Positions 50,289 through 62,094 of a DNA stretch of 64,000 bases are shown here, piece after piece. A program made the position numbers and the translations under genes. The stretch's first letter is position 1; each line of letters begins with the position of its first letter. The notes beneath the pieces were generated by a model. The model saw only the letters and a list, made by a program, of their open reading frames with translations. It did not search any database and was not told the DNA's origin. This stretch comes from Ipomoea triloba (taxonomy: Eukaryota; Streptophyta; Magnoliopsida; Solanales; Convolvulaceae). Location of the stretch: the NCBI RefSeq assembly GCF_003576645.1, contig NC_044918.1:26666316-26730315 (forward strand), in the 5' to 3' direction.

Positions 50289-52877
50289 ATGCACACGCGA
50301 GCAAAAGGAAATCAAGGCTTACTGCCCTACATTCCTGAAATTAATAGAGCAACTAGAAGGAAAAACACCAAAGGATCACAAATGGCTTCATCAAGCGCAA
50401 CAAGAAATCCACAAGGAAGAGGAACAACTGTACCAAATCCACCCCCAGTTCCAATTAATCCACAAGTACACATTAACCATGAAGAACCAATTCTAGAAGA
50501 ACCACAAGCTAACAGAGCAAACAATCAAGAGAACATTCGTGAAAAAGAATACTATGGAAATCCTCAAGAACCACAAAGATCAATTGCATATTACATGACT
50601 CCTGATTTTAATATGCACAATTCGATCTATGTACCGCCGATGGAAAACGTCAAATTTCACGTGCATCCAACTATTCTCACACTGGTTCAGAACAATCAAT
50701 ACTCGGGATTACCATCTGAAGATCCCAACGCACACATCACAAGGTTCATACGAGCATGTGGGATGTACAGGCAAGAAGGCGTTAGGGAGGAGATAGTTCG
50801 ACTTAAATTATTCCCATTTTCAGTTATAGAAGAGGCAGCACGATGGTTGGAAAGCCAAGACGACAATCATTTCAGAACGTGGCAGCAGTTGCATCGTGAA
50901 TTCATGAACGAGTTCTTTCCCATTACAAAAACTATGAAGATTAGAAGGCTAATACAGGAATTCAAGCAAGGAAGACTTGAGAGTTTGGGAGAGGCTTGGC
51001 GACGATTCAAAGTTCTTAAAAGACAATGCCCGCAAGATCTGATGCACCCATGGGATATGATTAGCTCATTCTACGGAGGGCTGACTGACAAAGGAAAGAT
51101 GTTGCTTAACTCATCCTCTAGCGGTGCCTTTGTCTCCCTAGCTTTACAAGAAGCTGAAGAATTGATCGAGAAAATATCTAAGAATACCTCTTGTTGGTAT
51201 GACCGGCGAGGAGTGCATGGAGGCATATATGAAGTTAATAATCATGTGGCTAGTGAGGCAAAAATAGAGGCAATGAATCACGAAATCAAAAAGCTACAGG
51301 CTATGGTAGAAAAAATGGAAGGAAAACCCAAGCCTTGCATGGCTTTGGCTCTTTACTGTAACATCTGTGGAGGACCTCATGATACCAATATTTGCACTTC
51401 TCCGTCTGCATTTGAGCAAGTTGAGGCGGTAGATTACCAAAGGAACTCCAACTTCAATGCTTATGGACAAAACCAAAGATCAAACAACAATTGGAAACAG
51501 GGAGAGGGTTGGAACAATAGCAACAATGATGGATATCAAGCGCGAGGACAATACAACTATGGAAACAAGCCTGCATATGGACAAAATGATAAGAACAGAC
51601 TGATGTACAATCAAAACCAAGGAAATGGAAATCAAATGACCCAGTTCAAGCCACAATACAACTCTCAACTTGACTTTACTCAACAGAGAATGGATAACAT
51701 CCGTGAAGTAGATGAAAGACTTACAAGGACGATCATGGAACTCAAAAATGATCGGGCAAATCTAAAATAAGAGATTACTCAAGAGATTCGACAAGAAATT
51801 TCTAGTCTTAGACAAGAGTCCAAGGCTACACTTAAGACCATTGAGAATCAAATCTCTCAAATGTTAAAGATGATGTCTGAGAGACACTACAGATAACTCC
51901 CGAGTAACACTGAGAACAATCCGAAAGAGAGAGTCAATGCCATTGATGCCAAGGAAGAAGAACATGAAAAGTGTGATCCGATGCATGCTATTTGCGGAAT
52001 ATGCCAATGTAAGGTAGAAGACAAGAGAAACGAGACTACCTCTTGTAGTCCCACTCTCGAATTAAAGAATGCGAGCGGTTCGTGCACAATCTCAATGAAG
52101 GAAAACAAGAAGAAAACCACTTCAGAAGTATGCCCAAAAGAAAAGGAGCTACCACATGACAAAATCAAAAGTTCAAAAGAGAAAGAAGCGGCTCGAGAAG
52201 GTACAATTAATGCTTTTATCCAAAAAATTTTCAATAACAAAGAATGCTGTGAGTTATTTGAGAATGACAATAGTGATAATTTTACTTGTTTAAGCCAAGA
52301 ATCTTCGGCTTGTTTGACTGAGGGTTACCCCAGAAAGAAGGGCGACCCTGGAGCTTTGTTGATTCCTTGTTCTATAAAGAACATGGAACCTCAAAATGCT
52401 CTTGCCGATCTTGGTGCTTCTATCAATGTCATGTCTTCAAACCTTTTTGAAAAATTGAACTTACCATGCTTGAAACCGACAAGGCTGACTCTACATTTAG
52501 CTGACGGAACCACACGGTATCCTGAAGGCTTAGCGGAAGATGTTCTAGTGACAATAGAAAAATTTCTTGTGCCTGTCGATTTTATTGTTTGCAAGATGGG
52601 TGATAATGAGCCCCATGAATCCTTAATTCTTGGAAGACCATTTCTGGCTACGTGTCGTGCACGAATAGATGTGAGTTCAGGTGAAATAACCTTGAGATTT
52701 GATGGACAAGCCACGAATGATGAAAAGGAAACAGTGAAAGAAGGAAGTGATGAAGATGCAAGGGCAAAGGTCAAAACGAAGATGAAACCAAAACCGAAGT
52801 GGAAGAATGATAAGCTTACATGGAAGAATACGTGGGTACCGAAATGCTTCCTACCCACTACCAAGGAGTATGGTTGA
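50289..52877 (+). pseudogene. Athila gag-protease polyprotein with two in-frame stops
   Basis: One frame of 863 codons starts at ATG 50289 (MHTRAKGNQG) and is interrupted only by TAA at 51768 and 51894. After a disordered N-terminus, the gag domain spans about residues 115-310 (SEDPNAHITRFIRACGMYRQ, ARWLESQ, FPITKTMKIRRLIQEFKQ). A CX2CX4HX4C knuckle (CNICGGPHDTNIC) lies near residue 358. A Gln/Asn-rich segment is followed by LPSNTENNPKERVNAI and, near residues 680-800, a retropepsin domain with LADLGASINVMS (catalytic Asp) and SLILGRPFLATCRARIDV. The ORF ends at 52877 where the reverse transcriptase should continue. The stops make it defective unless suppressed. Confidence 0.88.
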
Positions 52878-54148
52878 TTCTCGAACAAGGTATAACGCGT
52901 CTAGCCAGTGACGTAAACTGTGGCGCTGCTTGGAAGGCAAACCAAGGTTTTAATAATGTGTTTTTACATTGTTTTTATGCTTTCGTTTTTATGTTTCTAC
53001 TCTAATAAATTGCTACAATCAAATGAAACCGTGTTTTGAGGACTAACTTGTAGGATTCGAGACTAAAAATTGCTTTGGAAAGGCCTATTTCGGACATAGG
53101 TATGAAGGGAAAGACCAAAACCGGAAGAAATCAGTGCACCAGGCTAACACGCAGGAGCACACGTGTGTAGCCGTGCGTGGGAACGAGGCAGTAAGCCCCC
53201 ACGCACGCTCACACGCGTGTAGCCGTACGTGGGAGCGAGGCAGTAAGCTCCCACGCACGCACACACGCGTGTTGCCGGCGTGAAGGCACCCCCACGAGTT
53301 AAACCCCCCCCCCCTTCGGCCTTCCACGCCATTTTTGCTCCCAAACCCTACTTTTTCTTCTCTTCTCCACGCAAGGTGAAATCCATACTCAAGGTTTGAA
53401 CATATATCTTATTTTTACTTCAAAGATGACTAAAAACATCACCATCAAGGTAATTTCTTATCTTTTAACTATTTATCCTTGAATATTCATGAGTTGAGAA
53501 GAGCTTGAATGTGAAAATTTCTTCTACATTACCTTGCATGATTTTGAATGATTTGAATGTTTAAATTGGTTTATAATGCTTCATAGAACTATCCTTTGAT
53601 GTTTTCTTTCATTATTGATCATTGCATTGCTGGATTGATATATATTTTTGAGCTTCAAGTGTGAACACCATTGATGAACATATGGGTTTGTTAAATTTCT
53701 TGTTCAAATTATGAAATTGATGCTTGAATTGATGTGTAAACTTGTTATAGAACTATTATATGCCATCAGTTTGACTTTTCACATGCTACATTGCCTAAAT
53801 TGAATTTTCAATTTCAAACCCTAATTTTTGAATTTGGGGAAGAAGATGAAGTTGACTTTTTGAAATTCTTGACTTTTATAGTTGACTTCTTATTTGACTA
53901 TCAAATTGAATTATCTTATGATGATATTATGCATGTGTGTGATAATGGAATGATATTATTGATATTCTTATGCTAGAATTGTTCAAAATATAGGGGAAAC
54001 TATCGCAAAATTTTCGAAAATTCTTAGCCCTATATGTTTGAAATCCATTATCTTGACAAGGAATTTTACACAAATGCAATGGTGACTTATTTGAAAGATA
54101 TTTATTCAAAACCAATTACCATGAATGTTAATTTCTAAAATTTGTAGG
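52878..54148 (+). other. Athila spacer, post-pol type sequence
   Basis: Immediately after the protease ORF the DNA reads as the segment that normally follows the pol ORF in such elements (GTCTAGCCAGTGACGTAAAC and GGAAGGCAAACCAAGG). This suggests that the polymerase was deleted cleanly. At 53145-53285 CACGCACGCTCACACGCGTG-type words repeat, echoing the LTR. The stretch ends in TTTGTAG just before the Athila ORF start, a plausible splice acceptor. Confidence 0.6.
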
Positions 54149-55387
54149 ATGGGACGCGCAAAAGAGATTGCAAAGAAAACCAAATACGATCATGGTAAAT
54201 CCAGCAGGTCGCGACCACGACCGCGAGAGGTAGTTCAACAAGCTCCCCAGGAGCGTGGTTCAAGGTCACTAAGACACTTGACACCCATTCAGCTGACCTC
54301 GGTGGATAATTACAAAGGGAAACAGCTATCGGTCGGCCGTTGCTTCGACTACAATGTTTTAGCAGAATTCGGTTGTTTGAATGAGGTGAATGGACTTCTA
54401 AGGCACCCACAGCTCCGCACTCTGTTCGAGTGGAGAGGACCTACCTTCGCGTCTATCACATATGAATTTTTGGCGACATTAGAGATCCGCAAGGAAGTTA
54501 ACAATGCGAGAGAGTCCATTTCATTCACAGTGTTTGGCAACCACTATAGTATGTCAGTTAACACTTTAGGTGTTATGCTTGGATTCCACGATGCTGTGAG
54601 CGTCTCTATGCTGTATTTCAGAGAATTTAAAGAGGATTTTGATTCGGAAGCTGTTGCTATTCAGTATTGGAAGAGCATCACCAACAATGCCCCTTACAAT
54701 TCATCAAACCTCAAGGCAAACCTCATCACCAGAAATGCTTTAAAGGCTATCAGATTAGCCTTTGTAGTGAATCTCTCTGGCAGAACCACCAATCGCAACA
54801 AGGTCTATAAACAAGATTTGTTTTATATGTGGTGCATGGAGAATGAAGTGGAAATCAACATGGGCGTGCAAGCAAGAAAATGGCTCCAAACCCAACAAAA
54901 GCCTAAGGTTCAAACTGTGTTCATTGGACCTTTTGTTACAAGATTGTGCCACGGGTTGGGCCTTACAAACCTTCTGATGGGAGAGAAGGATGAAGGTTTC
55001 ATGGTTGCTTTCACTGTTGGGGAATTCTTTGCCATGAATTTGAGGCTGGGAGGTGATGATGCACCGGATCTAGAGGCTTCTGATGATAATGATGAGGATG
55101 AAGAGAATGAGGAGGATGAAGCTGCGCAAGAGCAAGGCCACACTTCTATGGATTGGGAAACGACTCAGACCTTCCACAGGCAGCTCCACGATGAACAAAT
55201 GAACTATTGGCACGAGCAGCGAACGTGGCAGGAAGGCCACTTTACATCCATATCTGCGAGACAAGATGTCCACACTGAAGAGCTTAACCGCATGAGAAGG
55301 GCAATGGAGGAGAATGATAGAAGAATTGCTGAGCTTGAGGCTAGATTTGATAGCCAGTTCCACCCTCCCTCCTTCGGTGATCAATGA
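54149..55387 (+). CDS. ATHILA ORF (env-position protein)
   Basis: The ORF starts at ATG 54149 (MGRAKEIAKK), preferred over 54125 because it follows a TTTGTAG splice-acceptor-like sequence; it runs 412 codons. A basic N-terminus is followed by the conserved domain GRCFDYNVLAEFGCLNEVNG, FEWRGPTFASITYEFLATLE and FTVFGNHYSMSVNTLGVMLG, recognised as the Arabidopsis Athila ORF1-type family. Residues about 300-335 are acidic (DDNDEDEENEEDE), and the C-terminus is coiled-coil-like (EELNRMRRAMEENDRRIAEL). No transmembrane helix or signal peptide is evident, so a real envelope role is doubtful. The frame is intact although gag is broken, so it may be the best preserved gene of the element. Expression from a spliced subgenomic RNA is likely (inference). 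Confidence 0.82.
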   Translation: MGRAKEIAKKTKYDHGKSSRSRPRPREVVQQAPQERGSRSLRHLTPIQLTSVDNYKGKQLSVGRCFDYNVLAEFGCLNEVNGLLRHPQLRTLFEWRGPTFASITYEFLATLEIRKEVNNARESISFTVFGNHYSMSVNTLGVMLGFHDAVSVSMLYFREFKEDFDSEAVAIQYWKSITNNAPYNSSNLKANLITRNALKAIRLAFVVNLSGRTTNRNKVYKQDLFYMWCMENEVEINMGVQARKWLQTQQKPKVQTVFIGPFVTRLCHGLGLTNLLMGEKDEGFMVAFTVGEFFAMNLRLGGDDAPDLEASDDNDEDEENEEDEAAQEQGHTSMDWETTQTFHRQLHDEQMNYWHEQRTWQEGHFTSISARQDVHTEELNRMRRAMEENDRRIAELEARFDSQFHPPSFGDQ

Positions 55388-55689
55388 TGCCTTCCTCAAC
55401 CGTTCTCGATCCTGACATTTGACACGAGATTCTGAGTCCACTTAACACTGGTTACTTTGATTGATGGTCCCACCTGAACACTAGGATCCCTATGCGCGGG
55501 GTTCCGACCTTTATTTCTTTACTTTGCTTTACTTTATTGCTTTATGTTATTTACATTCCAACTGCTTTACTTATCCGCATTTCTATTTGAATAATTTTGC
55601 TTATTTACATGCTTTATTATCTATGTTTATGTTTTATTGCTTTTATATTTCTATCAGCTTATAATAATTGAATAGCACTCCGAAAACCC
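55388..55689 (+). other. Athila 3' region before the CACTA insertion
   Basis: T-rich non-coding sequence follows the ATHILA ORF. It is cut at CCC (55687-55689) by the CACTA element and resumes at 59144. Confidence 0.5.
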
Positions 55690-56338
55690 CACTAGTACAA
55701 AAATGTAAATACGCTACACCTGTAAAAGACTTTAGGCTACACTTGTAGCAGGTGTAGCCTATGCCAGTGACGCTGAAAGGCATAAGCTTTTCGCAGCACC
55801 TGTTAACAAGTGTCGCGCCTGTTAACAGGTGCCGCGAAAAGCTCACAATATTTTATTATTTTTTTCTTTTCGCGGCACCTCTTTGAAGAGGTGTCGCTGA
55901 TACCTTTTTTGTTTTTGAAAAAAAAAAATATATATATATATATATAATATACTAAACAGGTAATTATTAATTTAGAAACATAATTTATTATCTACTTCAA
56001 AATTAGGGACTATTATTCATCAAATCAAGTAAACAAAAAAAAAAGCAATATTGTCAAACTACATAAGATTATTACATTAGAAACTAAAATATAACAAAAA
56101 TCTTTATTTCTCTATAAATTCCCAATGAAACTCCACTCTATATCATCTGGAAGCTGCAAATCTGCAATATGCCCAAAATTTGAAATCTAACACTTATCAA
56201 TAAGGGAAAGCAGAGTAATAGAAAACTCAGTACAAATTTTGCATCATCAAAAAGAGAATACATGCTTGGAAACACATCTCTCAATTTTATTTCATTTTTC
56301 CAAAAAAAAAAAATTATTTCATTGAAAAGAGTGTTTAC

Positions 56339-56870
56339 CTGCTACAGTTGGAACTATTAAATTCTTCTCCTTCTTGGCACATTCCCTTCCAATAGGATGG
56401 AACACTATGAAATCCATCATCATTAAAGCTTTCAGATTCGGGCCATATCTCTGCACTAAGCAAAAATTGAATAATAATAAGTCAAACTACAATGTAAATG
56501 TTAACAACCATGGGCACCATTACATACTAACCAGAATCTATGACACCAATTATAGAAGCAACTCCAAAATGAGCCCTTCTTAGTATTCCATTCTTCAAAT
56601 GAGATTTTACTTGCAAAAAATCCCAAATTCTTGTTGTGTGCAAATTTAAAATTCTCTGAGGATATACGCAAACAACTCCTGGGATATATGTGGTTGCCAC
56701 AAATTACAAAGGCAGGTTAACACACAGGAAATAAACCAAAACTGAGTTCAGTAGCACATTAAATTAGCATACCTACAATTTGCTTAGCCTGAATTGGACT
56801 TAAGACAGCAGCGAAGCCTGAGAACTCATGCTTGTAGCTATACAGAATTGATTTTACGACAACTTCTTTT
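56339..56870 (-). pseudogene. Captured subtilisin-like protease fragment (three exons)
   Basis: Exons on the minus strand are about 56870-56773, 56678-56532 and 56450-56339, with canonical GT-AG borders and compatible phases. They encode the end of the inhibitor I9 prodomain (SILYSYKHEFSGFAAVLSP), the cleavage-site region VYPQRILNLHTTRIWDFLQV, the catalytic Asp strand (ASIIGVIDS) and IWPESESFNDDGFHSVPSYW. This is the N-terminal third of a plant SBT-type subtilase. The catalytic His and Ser regions are absent. DSE replaces the usual D(T/S)G at the active-site Asp. The sequence ends in NCS, where an intact gene would continue. It sits entirely inside the CACTA element, so it is transduplicated cargo. 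Confidence 0.85.
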
Positions 56871-57760
56871 CTAACAACAAAAGCCCCATTAAGTTACATG
56901 TAGTTCCCCGTACAATTGAATAATGAACCTTGAAATAAAATACAAATAAAAGAAAGCTCAAAGCTATTATTTGTAAAGAATATACTGTTTATGATGCAGT
57001 TGCACCATGAAGATCAAGTAATAATATACGGTGTATAGGAAGCTCTTATAAATCACACAATTAATACAACAATGTTTCTTCAACAGAATGTTTGTTAAAT
57101 ATGAATGTCTTCAGAAAAGTTTTACAATGATGAGCCATAGTAATCACATCAGATTTTGGGTCACACTAGCTGGAATCTCAAACAGTCAAACCCTCTAAGT
57201 TCTTAGGTATTCTGAGATTCCAAGTAATCACATAACCAAAGTTAATGTGAGATTACGTCAACCAACCACCCCCTAAAAGGTTATTCTTGCATATTTATAT
57301 TGGAAATAAAGATCACTAAAGAAACAGAAAAGAATAAGGGGCAGAAAAGGGCAACCATTGCTTTGGCTAATTGGCTTTGGGCAGTTAATTATAGGTCAGA
57401 AAAAGTAGTAGCTTAACTACATCCAACTGAAATACATAACACATTTCAAACAAATCCACTAAACTCCCAACAGGACACTGTAGATGGAGCCACACTTTTT
57501 TGTAGGTTACTCAATATCTCATTAGAAAGCCAATGTCAGACAACGGCTACAGTAGCTATTCTTTTCTCTATCCGACCAAAGATGAAATATCATACTGCTA
57601 AGGTGTAGTGCCCAAAAGTTAAGCAAAAGGTTTAAAGCAAAGAAAATTTCATTTCCTTTTCCAAATTGTCTATTAAGAGTAAAATGGCATAAAGACTAAC
57701 AAGTATAGAAAAGCAGCATCTTATCAGGTGGAAAGTATAACAAAGTGTACAGTAAAATGC

Positions 57761-57761
<1 letters not shown>

Positions 57762-57832
<71 letters not shown>
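57762..57832. repeat. (AAT)n/(ATT)n compound microsatellite
   Basis: About 15 AAT units run directly into about 9 ATT units, forming a perfect palindrome-like hairpin inside the CACTA element. Confidence 0.95.
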
Positions 57833-57836
<4 letters not shown>

Positions 57837-58239
57837 CATATAGAACAATAGCCATATTATTCACAACATACATATCTCAATATATCTATATACAAACACA
57901 CTGCGTCAATAGCCATAGAACAATAGCCATAGTATTCACAATAATAATAAAATTTTAAAAATTTGAAAATTCACAATAAATATTCAACATTAGAATAAAA
58001 TTCAATTTTTTTAAAAAAAATCAAACACTAATATTCAACAAAATCCAAATATAGAACAATAGCCATAGACACATAGTATTCAAAATAAATTACAAATAAA
58101 AGGAAATAAATCAAATACACTAATAATATTCCAAATAAATACACTAATATTTGAAATAAATAAATAAAAATAAATAAATGAAATACAAAATTTTTTTTAA
58201 AAAAAAAAAGAAGAAAGAAACTTATCAGACGACGGCAAT

Positions 58240-58700
58240 GGTGGAGGAGCGGCGTCGGCGGTGGAGACGACGTCAATGGCTGTGAGTAGTGTCGACGTCC
58301 GGCAGTTCGCAACAGATCTGAAGAGAATGGCGGCGGCGGCAGCGGAGGAGTTGACGGCATAGACGGTGAGCGGCGTTAGCGTCCACAGGTAGTAGATCTG
58401 AAGAGAATGGCGTCGGCGGCGGCGGAGGAGTTGACGGCATAGGCGGTGACCGGCATTGGCGTCCACAGGCAGTAGATCTAAAGAGAATGGCGTCGGCGGC
58501 GGCGAAGGAGTTGACGACATAGGCGGTGACTGGCGTTGGCGTCCACAGGCAGTAGATCTAAAGAGAATGGCGTCGGCGGCGGCGGAGGAGTTGACGGCAT
58601 AGGCGGTGACTGGCGTTGGCGTCCACAGGCAGTAGATCTGAAGAGAATGGTGTCGGCGGCGGCAAAGGAGTTGACGGCATAGATGGTGAGCGTCGACGGC
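58240..58700. repeat. GC-rich minisatellite, about 79-bp unit
   Basis: Roughly five diverged units containing GGAGTTGACGGCATAGGCGG and AGTAGATCTAAAGAGAATGG occur in otherwise AT-rich DNA. Long minus-strand frames here are by-products of its composition. Confidence 0.85.
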
Positions 58701-59143
58701 TTGGGTCTCAAACGAAGAAGAAGAAGAATCTAAGAATTTGCTACGGTTTGGGTCTCAAAAGAAGAAGAAAAATCTAAGAATCTGCTAAGTGTGAAGAAGA
58801 AGAAGTTGGGATGGAGAAGAAGAAAAAGAAGCTAAGCGTGGGATGGAGAGGATGAATTTGACCCTTGGGAAACCCTTTGACATTATAACCGTGGATGGAG
58901 AATAATTATATGAATAAACTTTAGCAAAAAAAAAAAAAGAGTTAGACTGAGTTTTCGCGGTACCCACAAAAGCGGGTGCCGCGGAAAGTTAAATATTATT
59001 TTAATATTTACTTTTCGCGGCACCTGTTCTCGGTGGGTGCCGCGAAAAGTAGTGTCTTTTTTATTTTAAGGGAATACACTACACCTGTTTTAAGAAGTGT
59101 AGCGAAAAGTTGTCCTTATATGTGCAATTTCGTAGTAGTGCCC

Positions 59144-60724
59144 TTTTGTATGTTATGTCTCCATTTCTTATAGAGAATCTATAACGGGAGCAGGCCTATG
59201 CTGGAAGCTAAAGTGTGGAAAGAGGGATGCATACTTGGTTTATCCTCTTATCCCTTTTCTAATTTAAGCCCCGTTTTGATCTTTAAAGTGTGGAAATATT
59301 TCTTTATAGCTTTGTGTATGTGTATATTAGAGCTTACCATGATTAATAGGATCATTTGATGCATACCCTATATCCCAGAGCAATTTCCAAAGAGTGGAAA
59401 GGGATCTTTATTTGTCTAATCCTTAGTATCCCTATTTCGTTCCTTTACCCTATACCGTATGGAAACATCGAGGACGATGTTTGTTTTAAAGTGTGGAAAG
59501 GACGCACTTTGTGCTTTACATGTTTACATGCTTAGAATAAGAAGTTGAAGCTCTTGGGAATGATAAGCGAGTGCATTTTCAGTTTTGAAAAGAGAGTTAT
59601 TATTTGTGTTATCTAGAGAGAATTTTGACTGGATACCCAAAAATTTTTACTCTCGAAATATCTTTGAGGAAGTTACTTTTCGCACCCATGAGAGTGTTTA
59701 GAGCCAAATAAGTTTATATTCTTGCCTGCTTGCATGATGTTCACCTCTTATTTACGTAGGACCTTAGTCAAGGATCTCTCGAAGTGGGAGTGTGCACTTT
59801 TTAATTTGAGAAAGATAAAACTAGCGAGGCCCGGAATTGAACTAACCTTGGTAGGGCATGGGGCAAAAGGTGAGCCTGTTGGTAAGCTTAATAGAAAAAA
59901 GAATCCCTTGATCACAAATAGAAAAAGGCATGAGGGGTTGACATGGAGAAAAGTCGAAAAGGCAAAAGGCCAATCACCAAGTTCAAAAAAAAAATTGAGG
60001 GAAGCCAATTTGTTGGGTTGTGTTCAAACCATAATCTTCGGTAAGCAAAAAAAAAAAAAAAAAAAAAAGCTTTANAAAAAAAAAAAAAAAAAAAAAGCTT
60101 TATCTGGAGTCGGTTGTCCACATAAAAAGATCCCAAGAATTGAGAAAATAGAGATGAGGTGAGCCGCTTCGCTAGGATTCGGGTTCCCATTGCACTGACC
60201 TTCGAAAAAAATGGAGCTCCATGTGAAGTCGGGTGGCTCGATGACGTTATCCTAGGAAGTGAGAAGAAAAGAGGGACCGCGCTAAGCCAAAAGCGGTGAG
60301 TGGTCCATGCCCCTACCCTCATTTATTTTTACGTTGGGCTTTGGCGTATAAGGTTGGAAAAGTTGATTAGCTAGTGCACATCGTTCCCACTAGTGGGATC
60401 GGCTAGAGGCCCTATTTAAATAGAAGGTGAACCAAAACCTCGGAAATGCATGCTTGCGTATGGTGCGAGGAGTGTGATCCCTTGTTTTACTTGTTTATCT
60501 ATGAAAGGTTTTTATTTCCCGAAAATATTCCTTGAGTTGATGACATCTGACCAAAATCCTTTGTAGATAACACAAATGATTTCTCCCGTTTCAACAGTCT
60601 TAGACACCTATCATTTTGACTTGCCAAAAGCTTTGTTTTGCATGAGAAAGCATCTCGGAGACTTATATGCTTAAATAGTAAATTGTCTTGCTTGAGGGCA
60701 AGCAAGAAGCAAAGTGTGGAAAAT
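59144..60724 (+). other. Athila 3' non-coding region
   Basis: The element resumes after the CACTA insertion. AAAGTGTGGAAA-type words recur, ending in GCAAAGTGTGGAAAATT as the polypurine tract just before the 3' LTR. A poly(A) tract around 60049-60097 is split by N60075 and flanked by a duplicated GCTTTA, the sixth overlap join. No domain was recognised. Confidence 0.6.
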
Positions 60725-61952
60725 TTGATAAGCCTCCGAGATGCCCTTAAATCAAGCACATATTAGGGTGTTTTATCACGTCTATAACATCCTTACATGG
60801 TGAATTATGCTCATAAATGCTTGAAAATCACTAACCGACACACAAAAGCTACTTTTAGCGTAAAGGAGGTGAAACAGGAGCCCTGGGAGCAAATAGGAAC
60901 AAAAGTTGAGCTTAAAGAACGAACCAGGCAAGATCGGAGCCCCGGAAGACCCAACAGGATGGCCACACGCGTGTGAGCGTGCATGGAAATAATCCAGTAG
61001 CCTCCCACGCACACTCACACGCGTGTGAGCAGGCGTGGAGACTGCATTGCGCGAATTTTGATTAGGGTTGCTTTTTCGGAGACTATTTAAACCCCTTTGA
61101 TGGATTTTCAAAAAAAGTTCCCAGAAAATTAGTTTTCCCTTTCCTTAGTTTTTCCTTTGGAGAACGTTCTCCATTTTTCTTAGTTTTTCATTTCTTATTT
61201 TAGATAGATCTCTATTGTAGCAAGACAACAAGCTTGGATTGAAGGTTTACTTCACTCTAGGTGATCTCTATTTCATTTCTATTATATTTAGTTATCTTGT
61301 TCTTGGATTAGATTAGCTTTTGTCTTGAATTTCATATCATGAGTAGCTAATTTAATCTAGGGATTTGGATTGTGTGATTGAATGTTGCTAGTGTGATGAT
61401 CTTATCTCTATATCTTGCATTTATATGCTTATGTTGTTGGATTATCTATTCTTGTCTATTGATTGTTGTTTTGATGAGATCTTGTTTGGATTTGGCCAAT
61501 CTAGATGAGAGATTGAGCTCTTGACTCTTTCATGTCTTTGATTAGAGTAGGATTTGAAGCTTTACACAATCATAGTTCCTATGGACTTCTTAAGAATAGT
61601 GGGATAGTGTGTAGCTTAAGTGTTTGATAAAATTCCTCTTAGAGCTTTGGATGCTTGAAGGCACTCCTAAGTCAAAGAAGCCTTAGTACACAAAGGTGGA
61701 AAAGGACTAAGACAACACATTCTTGAATAACCAACATCATAGCATTCCCGATCCATTACCTTAGTCACACCACAATGCACCACAAACACCACACTCGAAT
61801 CCCATGCATGATTCAATCAAGTAAACTTCCGAACACTTGACACACCTCCACGTCCCTCCTTCGAGACCGACACTCGGGGAGTCACTGACTTTCCGTTTTA
61901 ACATACAAATATCTTTTGACATCTCACCACAAAAAAAAAACACGCAGTGTCA
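60725..61952 (+). repeat. 3' LTR of the Athila element
   Basis: This copy of the 5' LTR has scattered substitutions and a deletion of about 115 bp near 61778 (after CACAATGCA). Confidence 0.9.
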
Positions 61953-62094
61953 CGGTTCCATGAAGACGTTCGAACGGCTTGGTTCGTTGAGCGTGAGGGC
62001 GCGAAGATGGTGGATCAGGGTGGCCAAGGTGGCATCCCGGAATTTGTCACCACCTGTTGCTGCACCGAAAATTAGAATAAAAGTTGTGGGCTGA
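61953..62094 (+). pseudogene. Right half of an ORF split by the Athila insertion
   Basis: The sequence right of the insertion encodes SMKTFERLGSLSVRARRWWI followed by RVAKVASRNLSPP and a stop at 62092-62094. The sequence left of the element (46440-46523, repeated at 48668-48751) reads in the same frame as KLLGRRSFWIILISAADALD. Removing the element and one target copy gives an uninterrupted frame of more than 80 codons. I do not recognise the protein, and no start codon or splice acceptor was established. Confidence 0.4.

Larger units (their letters stand above)
55690..59140. mobile_element. Non-autonomous CACTA element with captured host gene
   Basis: The ends are CACTAGTACAAAAATG at 55690 and, inverted, CACTACTACGAAATTG at 59140. 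The 3-bp duplication CCC is at 55687-55689 and 59141-59143. Subterminal TTTTCGCGGCACC and GTGTAGC words recur in both orientations (55720-55905 and 58950-59105). There is no TNPA/TNPD-type transposase. Its cargo is a subtilase fragment (56339-56870), and it contains a GC-rich minisatellite at 58240-58700. Confidence 0.93.
48752..61952 (+). mobile_element. Athila-type Ty3/gypsy element lacking polymerase
   Basis: The 5' LTR (48752-50091, artefactual first copy 46524-47863) and the 3' LTR (60725-61952) both start TGATAAGCCTCCGAGATG and end GCAGTGTCA. Flanks are CGATT (48747-48751) and CGGTT (61953-61957), a 5-bp duplication with one mismatch. Inside are a gag-protease ORF and an Athila ORF, but no reverse transcriptase, RNase H or integrase. 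A CACTA element is inserted at 55690-59140. The 3' LTR lacks about 115 bp present in the 5' LTR. The element depended on a partner for its polymerase. Confidence 0.9.

Noticed and set aside
57728..57958. ORF with poly-Asn and poly-Tyr runs
   Set aside because: It is the translation of an AAT/ATT microsatellite inside a CACTA element.
58028..58711. Overlapping Pro/Ser-rich minus-strand ORFs
   Set aside because: They follow the 79-bp GC-rich minisatellite and contain no conserved domain.
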